Below are positions 24,030 through 32,683 of a stretch of 64,000 bases of DNA, piece after piece. Source of the DNA: Pseudescherichia sp031998825 (GTDB lineage: Bacteria; Pseudomonadota; Gammaproteobacteria; Enterobacterales; Enterobacteriaceae). The position numbers were made by a program, and so were the translations under genes. How positions within the stretch are numbered: the first letter of the stretch is position 1; each line of letters begins with the position of its first letter. The DNA is taken from the NCBI RefSeq assembly GCF_031998825.1, contig NZ_DAMACX010000019.1:14700-78699 (forward strand). Direction: 5' to 3'. The notes beneath the pieces are model-generated. The model was not told where the DNA came from, did no database searches, and saw nothing but the letters and a program-made list of their open reading frames with translations.

Positions 24030-24644
24030 ATGAGCCGATACAGCGTTTCACATAGCGAAGGAAGGTATGCCCTTGGGTCCGACGATCTGGTATTACATAA
24101 TAAGTTAGGTATTACTATTGCTGAAGAGATGGATGGCGCAGAGTTAGTGCTATTAGAACAGCTCTATCGCGCTGTTTTTGAAGAAAGATTTCCAACCGGT
24201 AAACTATCCTTCTCCATGATAAAGAACTGGCATCGCATTTGGTTAGGAAATATATATGAATGGGCTGGACAGATAAGAGCGGTAAACATCAGCAAGGGAG
24301 GATTTATGTTTGCCCCCGCAGCTCAGCTACCTAAATTGGTAAGCAGCTTCGAAAAAAACTACCTGAAAAAATATACCCCATGCGATGGAATGGACGTCGC
24401 CCATCTTGCAGAAGCGATCGCCGTTGTACATGTGGAGTTAATCCTTATCCATCCATTTCGTGAAGGCAATGGCCGTCTGGCAAGGCTGCTTGCAGATGTA
24501 ATGGCTGTACAGGCAAGTCGTAAGCCATTGAATTATAAAAGTTGGGGGCATAATAAAGCGCACTATATTTCTGCTATTCATGCCGGAATGGTGATGAATT
24601 ACAGCCCAATGACGCATTGGGTGATGAAAGCGCTAGAGGATTAA
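24030..24644 (+). CDS. Fic-domain protein, probable AMP-transferase toxin
   Basis: 204 residues. The Fic core motif HPFREGNGRLAR occupies residues 141-152, complete with the catalytic histidine, the phosphate-anchoring asparagine and both arginines, so it should be active in transferring AMP (or another nucleotide) to a target hydroxyl. The flap region is near NISKGGFMFAPA (86-97). Near the N-terminus TIAEEM (29-34) only partly resembles the inhibitory [ST]xxxE[GN] motif, so a separate antitoxin may be needed. Base composition is more AT-rich than the flanks, suggesting acquisition. GAGG ribosome binding site at 24021. Confidence 0.88.
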   Translation: MSRYSVSHSEGRYALGSDDLVLHNKLGITIAEEMDGAELVLLEQLYRAVFEERFPTGKLSFSMIKNWHRIWLGNIYEWAGQIRAVNISKGGFMFAPAAQLPKLVSSFEKNYLKKYTPCDGMDVAHLAEAIAVVHVELILIHPFREGNGRLARLLADVMAVQASRKPLNYKSWGHNKAHYISAIHAGMVMNYSPMTHWVMKALED

Positions 24645-24811
24645 ATCGCTAAACGTAAATGAGCAAATTTCTTACGCTGGATTTTTAAGGAAGCCTCAAC
24701 AGATTGTGATGATTGCCCTGTTTCAATGGCCGTTGAGGTCACAACGGTTCGAGTGAGCTGTTCACGCGAAGGTTTCTTGTAAGGCGCAGTGACGTTTTTA
24801 ACACTATCCAT
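24641..24811 (-). CDS. Small convergent ORF, candidate Fic antitoxin
   Basis: 56 residues from ATG 24811 with AAGAGA upstream; a longer in-frame start at 24853 is possible. The stop overlaps the end of fic by four bases on the opposite strand. The protein is basic, helical in character, and contains TSTAIETGQ: S26-T-A-I-E30 fits the [ST]xxxE part of the Fic-inhibitory motif, although the next residue is T rather than G or N. I do not recognise the family. The tail-to-tail arrangement is unusual for a toxin-antitoxin pair, so the role is a hypothesis. Confidence 0.45.
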   Translation of the reverse strand: MDSVKNVTAPYKKPSREQLTRTVVTSTAIETGQSSQSVEASLKIQRKKFAHLRLAI

Positions 24812-24938
24812 ACGGTATCTCTTAGGCAGCGCAATAAAAACTATTATAAGCAAATCCCGTCACGATGTCTGCGAACTTATAGATGAAGTACCTTGCCCAG
24901 GTCGCTCTCCCGCGTTCTGGGCAAGGCGCTGAACGGCG

Positions 24939-25373
24939 TCAGGCAACGCTGGCGATAAGGCCTTTATCCACCTCTGCGCGGCTGATAGCCCCGGTATCAT
25001 AATGAAACACGGTCAGGACACGGCCGTTGCTCAGATCCTGCACCAGCGCCGGGGCGATGCGGAAGCTGGCGGCCAGCTCGTCACGTCCCAGTCCCGGACG
25101 GCGCTTGCGGCGCTCAACGCGGAAACGGATCTGGTTATATTTGGCCCAGCCAATCAGCACCGCCGCGTTGATCAGCGCCACCATCAGGTAGAACGTCACC
25201 GTATTCACGGTGGAGAACAGCGGGCCAAAGCCAATAAACGGCGCGTTGGCCAGCGCGGTCATCAACCCAGCATAGACCAGGTAGGAGAACCCCAGCCAGG
25301 CAATCAGGGTCAGGGCCACGTCAAAAATACGCGGCATGAGACGGAGTTCAGTAAAAATCAGCGGTTGTTTCAT
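24939..25373 (-). CDS. pgaD: Poly-N-acetylglucosamine biosynthesis protein PgaD
   Basis: 144 residues (E. coli 137). Small inner-membrane partner of the PgaC synthase, needed for c-di-GMP-dependent activation. Two transmembrane helices are visible, at about residues 13-33 (FDVALTLIAWLGFSYLVYAG) and 55-77 (TVNTVTFYLMVALINAAVLI), followed by a basic cytoplasmic stretch VERRKRRPG. Start overlaps the pgaC stop by four bases. Last gene of pgaABCD. Confidence 0.93.
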   Translation of the reverse strand: MKQPLIFTELRLMPRIFDVALTLIAWLGFSYLVYAGLMTALANAPFIGFGPLFSTVNTVTFYLMVALINAAVLIGWAKYNQIRFRVERRKRRPGLGRDELAASFRIAPALVQDLSNGRVLTVFHYDTGAISRAEVDKGLIASVA

Positions 25374-26704
25374 TGGTCATTTCTTCCTATACCACGGTCA
25401 GGACTTACCCAGCGTGCTCTGCTGCGCTTACGCATCAGCATCACTTTGGGGAAGGCGACCAGCGTTGTGAACAAACTCAACATCCAATAAACCACCGGGA
25501 ACCAGATGATCCAGAAGAGCGACGCGCCGATACCTTTTTCATAGCGCCGTTCAATAAGCAAACTGACCAAAAATTGCAGCAGACAAACCACGCCGAGCAT
25601 TAGCCCGGTGAAAGCCGGTGGGAACAGATGTTGTACATGGAGAGAGTCAGGCATGGGGACAACCAGCCCAACAAGGAACAGCAGGATCGTTACCGCATAG
25701 GCAAAGGCCCAGGCCGTCGACAGGCAAAACTCAAGGAATAGCGGCCACATGCGGCGATACTCCCAGGCCCAGAGGCGGCGCATATTAACAATAAAGACTT
25801 CTGCCCCACCCTGGGCCCAGCGCAGGCGCTGTTTCCATAACCCTTTCATCGTCTCCGGCATCAGGATCCAGCAGAGCGCACGCGGCTCATAGAACACTGT
25901 CCAGTGACGCAGCTGCAGTTTCCAGCTGATATCAATGTCTTCCGTGATCATATCCGGACTCCAGTAGCCTACCTCCGACAGCGCGCGGCGGCGGAAGGCG
26001 GCAATCACGCCGGAGACGGTGAACACCTGGCCGTAGACGCGCTGGGTGCGCTTGATCAGGCCGATGATCGAGGAGAACTCGCCAACCTGCACGCGGCCCA
26101 CCAGCGTAGAGCGGGTGCGGATGCGCGGGTTGCCGGTTACCGCGCCAACACGAGGGTATTGCAGCAGCGGTGCCACCAGGTAGGCCGCGGCGTCGCGATC
26201 CAACAGCGCATCGCCATCGATACAGACCAGAAAATCACTCCGCGCTGAAGCCGCACCGGTCTGCAACGCCACCGCTTTGCCCTGGTTCTCCGCCAGATGG
26301 ATCACCCGCAGGCGCGGATACTCAATGGCCAGCTGATCCAGTACCTCGCCGGTGTTATCCTTTGAGCCGTCGTTGATGGCGATAACTTCAATGTTTTCAT
26401 AGCGCTGGGCCAGCGCCGCTTCGATGGTCTCCCGCGCGTTCAGTCCCTCGTTGTAGCAAGGCACGAGGATGGAGATGAGCGGGTTCCCCTCCAGCTCTGG
26501 CGCTGGCGTATTTGGCCCCCAGGGCCAGTGACGCTCCCGATGGAACCAGAAGTAGAGCCCGCCGCTCATCCATAACGCTGACATAAACAGCGGCCAGAAG
26601 AAGACGAAGTTCAGGATCATGTCGCCGGTGAAAATAGCGGCCACCCCCAGCGGGAAGCTGAACATCAGGCACAGTATGAGAAACGCTACAATGCGATCGG
26701 TCAT
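25370..26704 (-). CDS. pgaC: Poly-N-acetylglucosamine synthase PgaC
   Basis: 444 residues (E. coli 441). Family 2 glycosyltransferase that polymerises UDP-GlcNAc into beta-1,6-glucan and extrudes it. N-terminal helices (about 8-50), then the GT2 domain with ISILVPCYNEG, IAINDGSKDNT, VCIDGDALLD, the acceptor aspartate in ITEDIDISW, and the QxxRW motif as QRLRWAQGG. C-terminal helices follow from about residue 310. Overlaps pgaB and pgaD by four bases each. Confidence 0.96.
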   Translation of the reverse strand: MTDRIVAFLILCLMFSFPLGVAAIFTGDMILNFVFFWPLFMSALWMSGGLYFWFHRERHWPWGPNTPAPELEGNPLISILVPCYNEGLNARETIEAALAQRYENIEVIAINDGSKDNTGEVLDQLAIEYPRLRVIHLAENQGKAVALQTGAASARSDFLVCIDGDALLDRDAAAYLVAPLLQYPRVGAVTGNPRIRTRSTLVGRVQVGEFSSIIGLIKRTQRVYGQVFTVSGVIAAFRRRALSEVGYWSPDMITEDIDISWKLQLRHWTVFYEPRALCWILMPETMKGLWKQRLRWAQGGAEVFIVNMRRLWAWEYRRMWPLFLEFCLSTAWAFAYAVTILLFLVGLVVPMPDSLHVQHLFPPAFTGLMLGVVCLLQFLVSLLIERRYEKGIGASLFWIIWFPVVYWMLSLFTTLVAFPKVMLMRKRSRARWVSPDRGIGRNDQ

Positions 26705-28716
26705 TTTTGTGGATACCAGTATGATGAGAAGGCAGAGCGGATCTCAGACATCTCGGGTTGATCGTTAAGGAAATCGTCAGGGTAGTAACCGTAGCTATCC
26801 GCACCGCTCAGCTTGAGCTGGCGCATCCACTCGGTCATTTGTTTGCCACTGATATCTTTCTCTTTCGCGTCAGCACGCCAGTCCTGCGCCTGCAGTTCGA
26901 AGACGGTCTTCTCCAGCGCGCCAGGGCGTTGGCCGACAATTTTCACCATTCTGTCCAGCCAGGCGTTGTCCTCGCCCTCCGGTACCCCTTCCATCCACGG
27001 CATCGCCATCGGTGCCGTCCAGTCGTAGGTAGTCAGGAAGTCGTCGAGGTTCTGCGCAAACCAGGCTTCGCTCTCCGGCTCCATGATGGGCGGAGCGTAG
27101 ATGTTGCGGGCGGTTTTCACCTGTGGCCCACGAATGGCGCGAACCGACTCGGTGAGATCGCGGGTAAAGTCGATCAGCGTCTTGCTCTTAAAGCGCGTCC
27201 AGCGTTTGAAGGTCTCTGGATTGCTGCGGATCTCCTCGATGCTGCCTGGGAAGCCAGCGGCCTTGTAGGCGCGCAGGGCATCCGGCGAGGCGTCCTCGAA
27301 ATCGCTCAGGAAAGCGTCATCGTGGAACAGCACGCCGTTGAATGCGGCACCTTTCGCCAGATCTTCGTAGATTTCAGTGATACGCCTGCGGGCCTCCGGG
27401 TTCCACGGCGAGAGACGCACGTACTGCTTACGCTCTACCGCGCTGCGGTTGGTTTCCGGGTTCCAGGCCGTGACAAGCGGTAGCGGATCGTCCATCTGGA
27501 ATGCCAGCACCGGCATCCAGGCGTACACTTTCACCCCACCGCGGCTCTGCAGCTGCCAGGAGATAAAGTTGAACAGATCGGAACGCATCGGCAGCCAGCG
27601 GTTCGGGAAGTAGAGCTCGTGAATGTTGCCGTCGCCCTTGGGATCGGCATACGCCTGCAGGAAGACATGGGAGATCTTCATGTCGTAGACGCGCTGGATC
27701 AGCATGTCGATGTTACGTCGCTGCTGCGCCGGATCCTTGTCATAGACATAGTCCAGATCGATATGCATCACGCGCATGTTCTGCTTCTCACGCACCTGGG
27801 CAACCTGGCTGGCAAAGGTTTTCAGCGAAGGGTTGTTGGTGATCAGGATGCGCGGGATATCCTCCAGGTTAGCGGCGTTGGCCAGCCCCTCGTTGAGGGT
27901 AAAGGCCATCCGGTAGCCGTGCTGATGGATCAGCTTCAACGAGGTCCCGTTGGCGGCACCGTAGGGCCAGACCCAGGCACGAGGCGCTTTGCCGGTCACC
28001 TCGGTGATTTTTTTAGTCACCAGGTCGAGATCCTTGTTGATGCGTGCCTCATACTCCTCGTCGGTTTCATACTTGCCGGTGGCCTTGATATAGGCCCGGT
28101 TGGCAATCGCCGGCTCCTTGCTGCCCTGCGGGTTCGCCTGAATGCCGTAGTGCGAGGCCCAGGTGTGCGCCCCCACCTCTACCAGCGGCGACTCGCCCAT
28201 CTCCTTCACCATCTGCCAGGTGGCGAACTTGTCACGCGCCGTTTTCAAGCCGCCGAAGTCGATGGGCTGATTGGCTGGGGCATCAACCCAGCTGCCTACC
28301 GGGGCCCATACCGCAGGCCAGTTGTAGGCTTTGAGGATCGGCCAGACGCGGGTGTAGAAGCTGCTGTAGCCATCGTCAAAGGTCAGCATTACCGCTTTTT
28401 GTGGCAGGGTAATTTTGCCGTCGTGGGCGTCCAGCACCTGCTGCGCGGTAACAGGTTGATACCCATTGTCACGCAGCCAGGCGATCTGATCGTTTAACGC
28501 GCTGGTCCGGACGGAGAGATAGCGCTGGTCCGCAGCGCCATCCTCAACGTCGTGATAGCCCAGTACCAGGAAACTGTTTTTTGGCCAGGCCTGATCCGCG
28601 TTCAGCGGCGGTCTGGCAGAAGGTGGAAGATAGCCCGGCTTCTCAGCACTGCTACAGGCGGTGATGAGCATCCATCCGGCGATGAGTGTTGCGGCTCGCA
28701 GCCATTTATTAAACAT
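26701..28716 (-). CDS. pgaB: Poly-N-acetylglucosamine N-deacetylase PgaB
   Basis: 671 residues (E. coli 672). Periplasmic lipoprotein that partly deacetylates the polymer for export. Lipobox ITAC near Cys21. The N-terminal deacetylase domain (about 50-300) has LGYHDVED, MLTFDDGYSSFYTRVWP (metal and catalytic aspartates) and AHTWASH (metal histidines). The C-terminal glycoside-hydrolase-like domain (about 315-650) begins at MRVMHIDLDYVYD. Overlaps pgaC; ten bases from pgaA. Confidence 0.96.
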   Translation of the reverse strand: MFNKWLRAATLIAGWMLITACSSAEKPGYLPPSARPPLNADQAWPKNSFLVLGYHDVEDGAADQRYLSVRTSALNDQIAWLRDNGYQPVTAQQVLDAHDGKITLPQKAVMLTFDDGYSSFYTRVWPILKAYNWPAVWAPVGSWVDAPANQPIDFGGLKTARDKFATWQMVKEMGESPLVEVGAHTWASHYGIQANPQGSKEPAIANRAYIKATGKYETDEEYEARINKDLDLVTKKITEVTGKAPRAWVWPYGAANGTSLKLIHQHGYRMAFTLNEGLANAANLEDIPRILITNNPSLKTFASQVAQVREKQNMRVMHIDLDYVYDKDPAQQRRNIDMLIQRVYDMKISHVFLQAYADPKGDGNIHELYFPNRWLPMRSDLFNFISWQLQSRGGVKVYAWMPVLAFQMDDPLPLVTAWNPETNRSAVERKQYVRLSPWNPEARRRITEIYEDLAKGAAFNGVLFHDDAFLSDFEDASPDALRAYKAAGFPGSIEEIRSNPETFKRWTRFKSKTLIDFTRDLTESVRAIRGPQVKTARNIYAPPIMEPESEAWFAQNLDDFLTTYDWTAPMAMPWMEGVPEGEDNAWLDRMVKIVGQRPGALEKTVFELQAQDWRADAKEKDISGKQMTEWMRQLKLSGADSYGYYPDDFLNDQPEMSEIRSAFSSYWYPQK

Positions 28717-28725
28717 GACCTGTCC

Positions 28726-31188
28726 TCAGAACCTGACATTCAAATCAAATGCGAGGGAGATATTCCGCTCACGCTTACCGTCATAGGGACGTTTATCCCA
28801 GGTCAGCATCAATCCGCCGTCCACGACGTTGTTCCACTGAACCCGTTGTCCATACCCAAATTGGTTTATTGCCCCGACGCTGTGGCCCTTCTGCCAGTAA
28901 GCACCGGCCCCAACAGCAATCTCCTGTTTCCATACCGTGTCGTAGTGCTGATACATCACGTGCTCGCCGGTCAGCGCCGGTACGACAGAGAGATCGCGTT
29001 TCGGGTTGTAGTAGAAGACATCCTCCTTGGTGTTGGTGCTGCCGCTAATGCCCGGCGTGAAGTCGAGGGTAAAGCGCGGGGTTGTCCACAGCCGCTCTTT
29101 ACCGCTCAAACCGTATTCAATGCGATCGTTATCATCAGAGAAGTGTGAGGCGGCGAAGGTAAGCTGGTACTCACGACGCTCGGTCTGGTGCCAGCGCAGA
29201 AAGAGATCGCCGCCGTTGGCGTAAACGTTGTTACGCAGGGCGCGCAGCGGCGTATTGCGCGACAGCCGCTCCACATTACCGCCCAGCCGCCAGTTGTCAT
29301 TGAAGTCATGCCAGGCCGACAGGCGTCCGCCCGTCTTCTGCCCGTCACCGTAGTTACGCGTCGATACTTCCATCTCGGCCCAGTAGTCACGCGCCGTCCA
29401 TTCGGCACCAACGCCGAGATCGCGGTTGATCCCCTTGCCCTCTTCAAATTCACCGCTGGCGAAGTTGTAGGCTGTGAAGAGCCGCCAGTTATCGCCGATC
29501 GGCGGGCTGTAGAGCGCCGAGTTGAAGATGAAATCGTGCTGGCCGCTCACCGGGCTGTCAGAGGAGATCCCCTGCGAGCCGTTGATCCGCAGTTCGGTCT
29601 TCTTGTGTACGTCGCGGGCGCGGGCGAGACGCAGGGAGGATTCGTCATCCGGGCTGCGCTTTATCACATCGTTGGTCAGCTCGTCGGCCTGCCGCCACTC
29701 CTGCAGCTCAAGGGCGTTCCAGGCCTGCTGTTTCTCCAGCTCCAGGTTGCTCGGTTCGATAACCTCCGCCAGCTTCAGCTCGTGTTCGGCCTGGCGCGGC
29801 AGGCCACGGGCGAGCAGCACCGAGGCGTAGGTGACGCGCAGCGCCTGGTTACCGGAGCCGGTACGTGCCAGCCACTCGGCGCGTTTCTGCGCCTCCGGCA
29901 GGTTATTGGTCTCGATCTCATACTGGGTGAGCAGGGTCTGGCCCAGCAGCCAGCTATCGTTAGGCTGCGGCACGGGGGAACCCAAAACCCGGGTCAGGTA
30001 GGGGCTTTGTTTGATCAGATCGTCAACCTGGCGTTTCGCCGCCGGGTAGTTGCCGCTGTCGATATGAGCGTAGAAGAGGTCCTGCTGATCGTCTTCGGTA
30101 AGCGGCGTCGCCGGAATTGGGCCGTTGGGATAGTAGATCGCCATCAGCATCTCTTCGGCTTTCTGCGGATCTTTTTCTGCCAGGTAAGCCGAGGCCACCC
30201 AGCGCTTGGCATAGTTCGGGATCGGCTGGCCGTCGGCGGAGAGTGACTCATACTCCCGGACGGTCTCTTTAGTGCGCTTGCGGATCACGAGTGCCCCCAG
30301 CCGGTCGATACGGGCGCGACGCACGTCGGCCTGCGCCGAAGGATCGTCCTTCCAGGCGGCAAGCAGCGCGTCGTAGCGGGCAATGGCTTTATCCGCGACG
30401 AGGAAGCGCTCCTCTTCGTTACGGGTAGGGGTAAACGCCGAGCGCACGGTCTGCGCGACCGCGTCCAGCTCAAGGCGTCGTTCAAGCGGGCCGGAAGCCG
30501 CTGACGGCGGCGTCAGGTCCAGTGCCGGACCGGCGATGCGGTTAGCAGACAGCACCGCCAGCTTGGTGTCCCGGGCACTTTTGTTCTGCGGATCCAGAGC
30601 CTCAGCCCGGCTGGTCGCCAGCAGCGCATCCCAGTTTTTACCCTGCGAGTGGTAGACGTAGGCCACCAGCGCATCACGCTCGGCTCCCGGCTCTTCCGCC
30701 GCCCATTTATTGGCTTCGGTGATCGCCTGCTCGTTACGGCGGGCATCGGCGAGGGTCATGATCCAGCCGGTGCGCGCGTCAGCATTCTTTGGATCTTCCT
30801 TGAGGACGTTCTCCCAGACGGCCAGCGACGCATTCCAGTTTTTCTGGTTACGCAGCGCCCGGGCAACCGCAATCCGCCCGCGAGCCGGAACCTGGAGGCG
30901 ATCCTGATAGCGCTGCCAGATGCGGATTGTCTCGGCATTGTCATCTGCCCAGGCGGTAACCTGCAGCCAGTCAGCCACCTGATCGGGCGTGAGCGGCGTC
31001 TGCTGTTCCTGAGCTTTTAAGTAATTCAGCAGCGGCGCTCGCTCTCCATCACGCGCCTGTACAATCAGGGCATCGTATTCAGGAGAGGCTCCGTACGCCA
31101 GCGTCGGCAGAATAATGCTTGCAGTAAATAAGCACGTTCCGGAACGAAAGCGTTTTACTAAATTGTTACGTCGGTGAATGCTGAACAT
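28726..31188 (-). CDS. pgaA: Poly-N-acetylglucosamine outer membrane porin PgaA
   Basis: 820 residues (E. coli 807). Outer-membrane exporter. Basic N-terminus and hydrophobic stretch (residues 15-33) form a signal peptide cleaved near AYGA. A periplasmic superhelix of tetratricopeptide repeats fills about 40-520, followed by a beta-barrel to the C-terminus, which ends in the aromatic LAFDLNVRF typical of outer-membrane proteins. First gene of pgaABCD; the leader shows CsrA-like GGA elements. Confidence 0.95.
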   Translation of the reverse strand: MFSIHRRNNLVKRFRSGTCLFTASIILPTLAYGASPEYDALIVQARDGERAPLLNYLKAQEQQTPLTPDQVADWLQVTAWADDNAETIRIWQRYQDRLQVPARGRIAVARALRNQKNWNASLAVWENVLKEDPKNADARTGWIMTLADARRNEQAITEANKWAAEEPGAERDALVAYVYHSQGKNWDALLATSRAEALDPQNKSARDTKLAVLSANRIAGPALDLTPPSAASGPLERRLELDAVAQTVRSAFTPTRNEEERFLVADKAIARYDALLAAWKDDPSAQADVRRARIDRLGALVIRKRTKETVREYESLSADGQPIPNYAKRWVASAYLAEKDPQKAEEMLMAIYYPNGPIPATPLTEDDQQDLFYAHIDSGNYPAAKRQVDDLIKQSPYLTRVLGSPVPQPNDSWLLGQTLLTQYEIETNNLPEAQKRAEWLARTGSGNQALRVTYASVLLARGLPRQAEHELKLAEVIEPSNLELEKQQAWNALELQEWRQADELTNDVIKRSPDDESSLRLARARDVHKKTELRINGSQGISSDSPVSGQHDFIFNSALYSPPIGDNWRLFTAYNFASGEFEEGKGINRDLGVGAEWTARDYWAEMEVSTRNYGDGQKTGGRLSAWHDFNDNWRLGGNVERLSRNTPLRALRNNVYANGGDLFLRWHQTERREYQLTFAASHFSDDNDRIEYGLSGKERLWTTPRFTLDFTPGISGSTNTKEDVFYYNPKRDLSVVPALTGEHVMYQHYDTVWKQEIAVGAGAYWQKGHSVGAINQFGYGQRVQWNNVVDGGLMLTWDKRPYDGKRERNISLAFDLNVRF

Positions 31189-31585
31189 AGCTGTGCTGTC
31201 CTTATTTCCTTATGCCGGAATAAATAAGCATTATCATTAATATGCTGCTGCAATAAGCGAGGGGCATCCCCGCACATCACGGTAATTTATTAGCTTTCAC
31301 ATAAAATTAATTTAAGTTAATACTTTCTTCGTATTTCAATGATTTCCAGAGTGTATTAAGGCACGGTTCAATAATAAGATTTCGATGTGTGCAAACGTTA
31401 GCAGCGGAATATTTTTTTTGCCATCACTGTTAAACAGGTCACGTTAAAAAAAACATTTTAACACCGCTTTTTCTAATACTTTTGGCGTTTAATTCTTCCA
31501 TCAAGCATGAAATAGGTAAAGTGCGCTACTTCTATCTGTGCAGGTAAAAGTTGACTTATTTCATAAAAAGGGTACTTTTCAGGAC
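31189..31585. promoter_or_regulatory. pgaA leader and pga-glxA-type divergent intergenic region
   Basis: About 400 bases, AT-rich. On the minus strand the last part of the pgaA leader reads AAGGAAATAAGGACAG just before the start codon, giving two GGA motifs overlapping the ribosome binding site, and GCGGGGATGCCCC (near 31259-31273) gives another GGA in a short stem. This resembles the long CsrA-repressed pgaA leader of E. coli. No clear promoter was assigned, and no gene is seen in the rest. Confidence 0.5.
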
Positions 31586-32566
31586 ATGAAATCATTCCTT
31601 ATTATTGTCCCTGATGGCGGGATGTTATTTGAGGCCGCAGGTATAGCCGATATTCTGATGCACGCTAACCGCCTGCATCTGGAAGGGTTTTCCACTGCCC
31701 GCTATCGGATAGACATCGCGACTACCCAGCCTCATCAGGTTATACATGGTCAGTCGGGCTTAAATCTGCTGGCGGACTTCAGGCTGGTTGATCTCGATTA
31801 TGCCGAGCCGCGGGATACCATTATGGTCACTGGCAAAGGCATGAACGAACAGGAGAATAGCGCGGTAGTGGACTGGCTACGCCTGGCAGCGCCCCACGCG
31901 CGCCGGGTGGTCTCTATTTGCGGCGGCGCGCTCCTGCTGGCTCAGGCAGGCCTGCTGGATGGTCGCCGGGCGACAACCCACTGGCGGCGGCTGGAGGAGA
32001 TGCAGTCCCGCTATCCGCTGGTCAGGGTGGAGGGTGGGCCGCTCTATATCCAGGATGGCCATGTCTGGACCTCTGCGGGGGTTAGCTCCGGCTTTGACCT
32101 CACGCTGGCGCTGGTGGAAGAGGACTATGGCTTTACGCTTGCCCGCGACGTTGCTCAGGATCTGGTGATGTATCTGCGCCGTCCCGGCGGACAGATGCAG
32201 TTCAGCCGTTTCCAGCTGCTTGATGCCGACGGTCCCGGTCCCATTGGCGAGGTGCAGCGCTGGATCCAGCAGAACCTGACCGCCGATCTGTCGGTAGAGG
32301 CGCTGGCGGATCGGGCGGCGATGAGTCCCCGCAACTTTACTCGCGTCTTTACCCGTGAAACGGGAACAACACCTGCACGCTATGTGGCAGAGGCGCGTCT
32401 GGCCGCCGCCAGAAACCGTCTTGAGCAGACCATGGATACGCTGGAGCGCGTGGCGGTCGCAACCGGGTTTGGTAGCAGCATCAATCTACGCAGAATTTTT
32501 GAAAAGCAGCTCAAGCTCACCCCAGGCGAGTATCGCCAGCGCTTCCACAGCCGTAAGATGGCGTAA
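31586..32566 (+). CDS. GlxA/AraC-family transcriptional regulator
   Basis: 326 residues from ATG 31586; a GTG at 31538 would add 16 residues not typical of the family. The N-terminal DJ-1/PfpI-like domain (about 3-180) includes the nucleophile-elbow sequence SICGGALLLAQAGLLDG, and VWTSAGVSSGFDLTLALVEE is the usual second block. The C-terminal AraC helix-turn-helix pair spans about 215-315 (AALADRAAMSPRNFTR-like first helix, and VAVATGFGSSINLRRIFEKQ second). Targets are unknown; the neighbouring GAPDH gene 117 bases downstream is the simplest candidate. Confidence 0.9.
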   Translation: MKSFLIIVPDGGMLFEAAGIADILMHANRLHLEGFSTARYRIDIATTQPHQVIHGQSGLNLLADFRLVDLDYAEPRDTIMVTGKGMNEQENSAVVDWLRLAAPHARRVVSICGGALLLAQAGLLDGRRATTHWRRLEEMQSRYPLVRVEGGPLYIQDGHVWTSAGVSSGFDLTLALVEEDYGFTLARDVAQDLVMYLRRPGGQMQFSRFQLLDADGPGPIGEVQRWIQQNLTADLSVEALADRAAMSPRNFTRVFTRETGTTPARYVAEARLAAARNRLEQTMDTLERVAVATGFGSSINLRRIFEKQLKLTPGEYRQRFHSRKMA

Positions 32567-32610
32567 AGTGATCCTTTTTTGTCATTTACGCCATAACGGA
32601 CGCAGCCTAC

Positions 32611-32662
32611 TCTGATTCCAGGTTCTGATTCCAGGTTCTGATTCCAGGTTCTGATTCCAGTT
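32611..32662. repeat. Four 13-bp tandem repeats upstream of the second GAPDH gene
   Basis: Four head-to-tail copies of TCTGATTCCAGGT starting at 32611, 32624, 32637 and 32650; the last reads TCTGATTCCAGTT. They end 21 bases before the GAPDH ATG, whose ribosome binding site (AGGAG) follows directly, so they lie in the probable 5' leader. Confidence 0.95.
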
Positions 32663-32683
32663 ACAGCATAACAGGAGTACATC

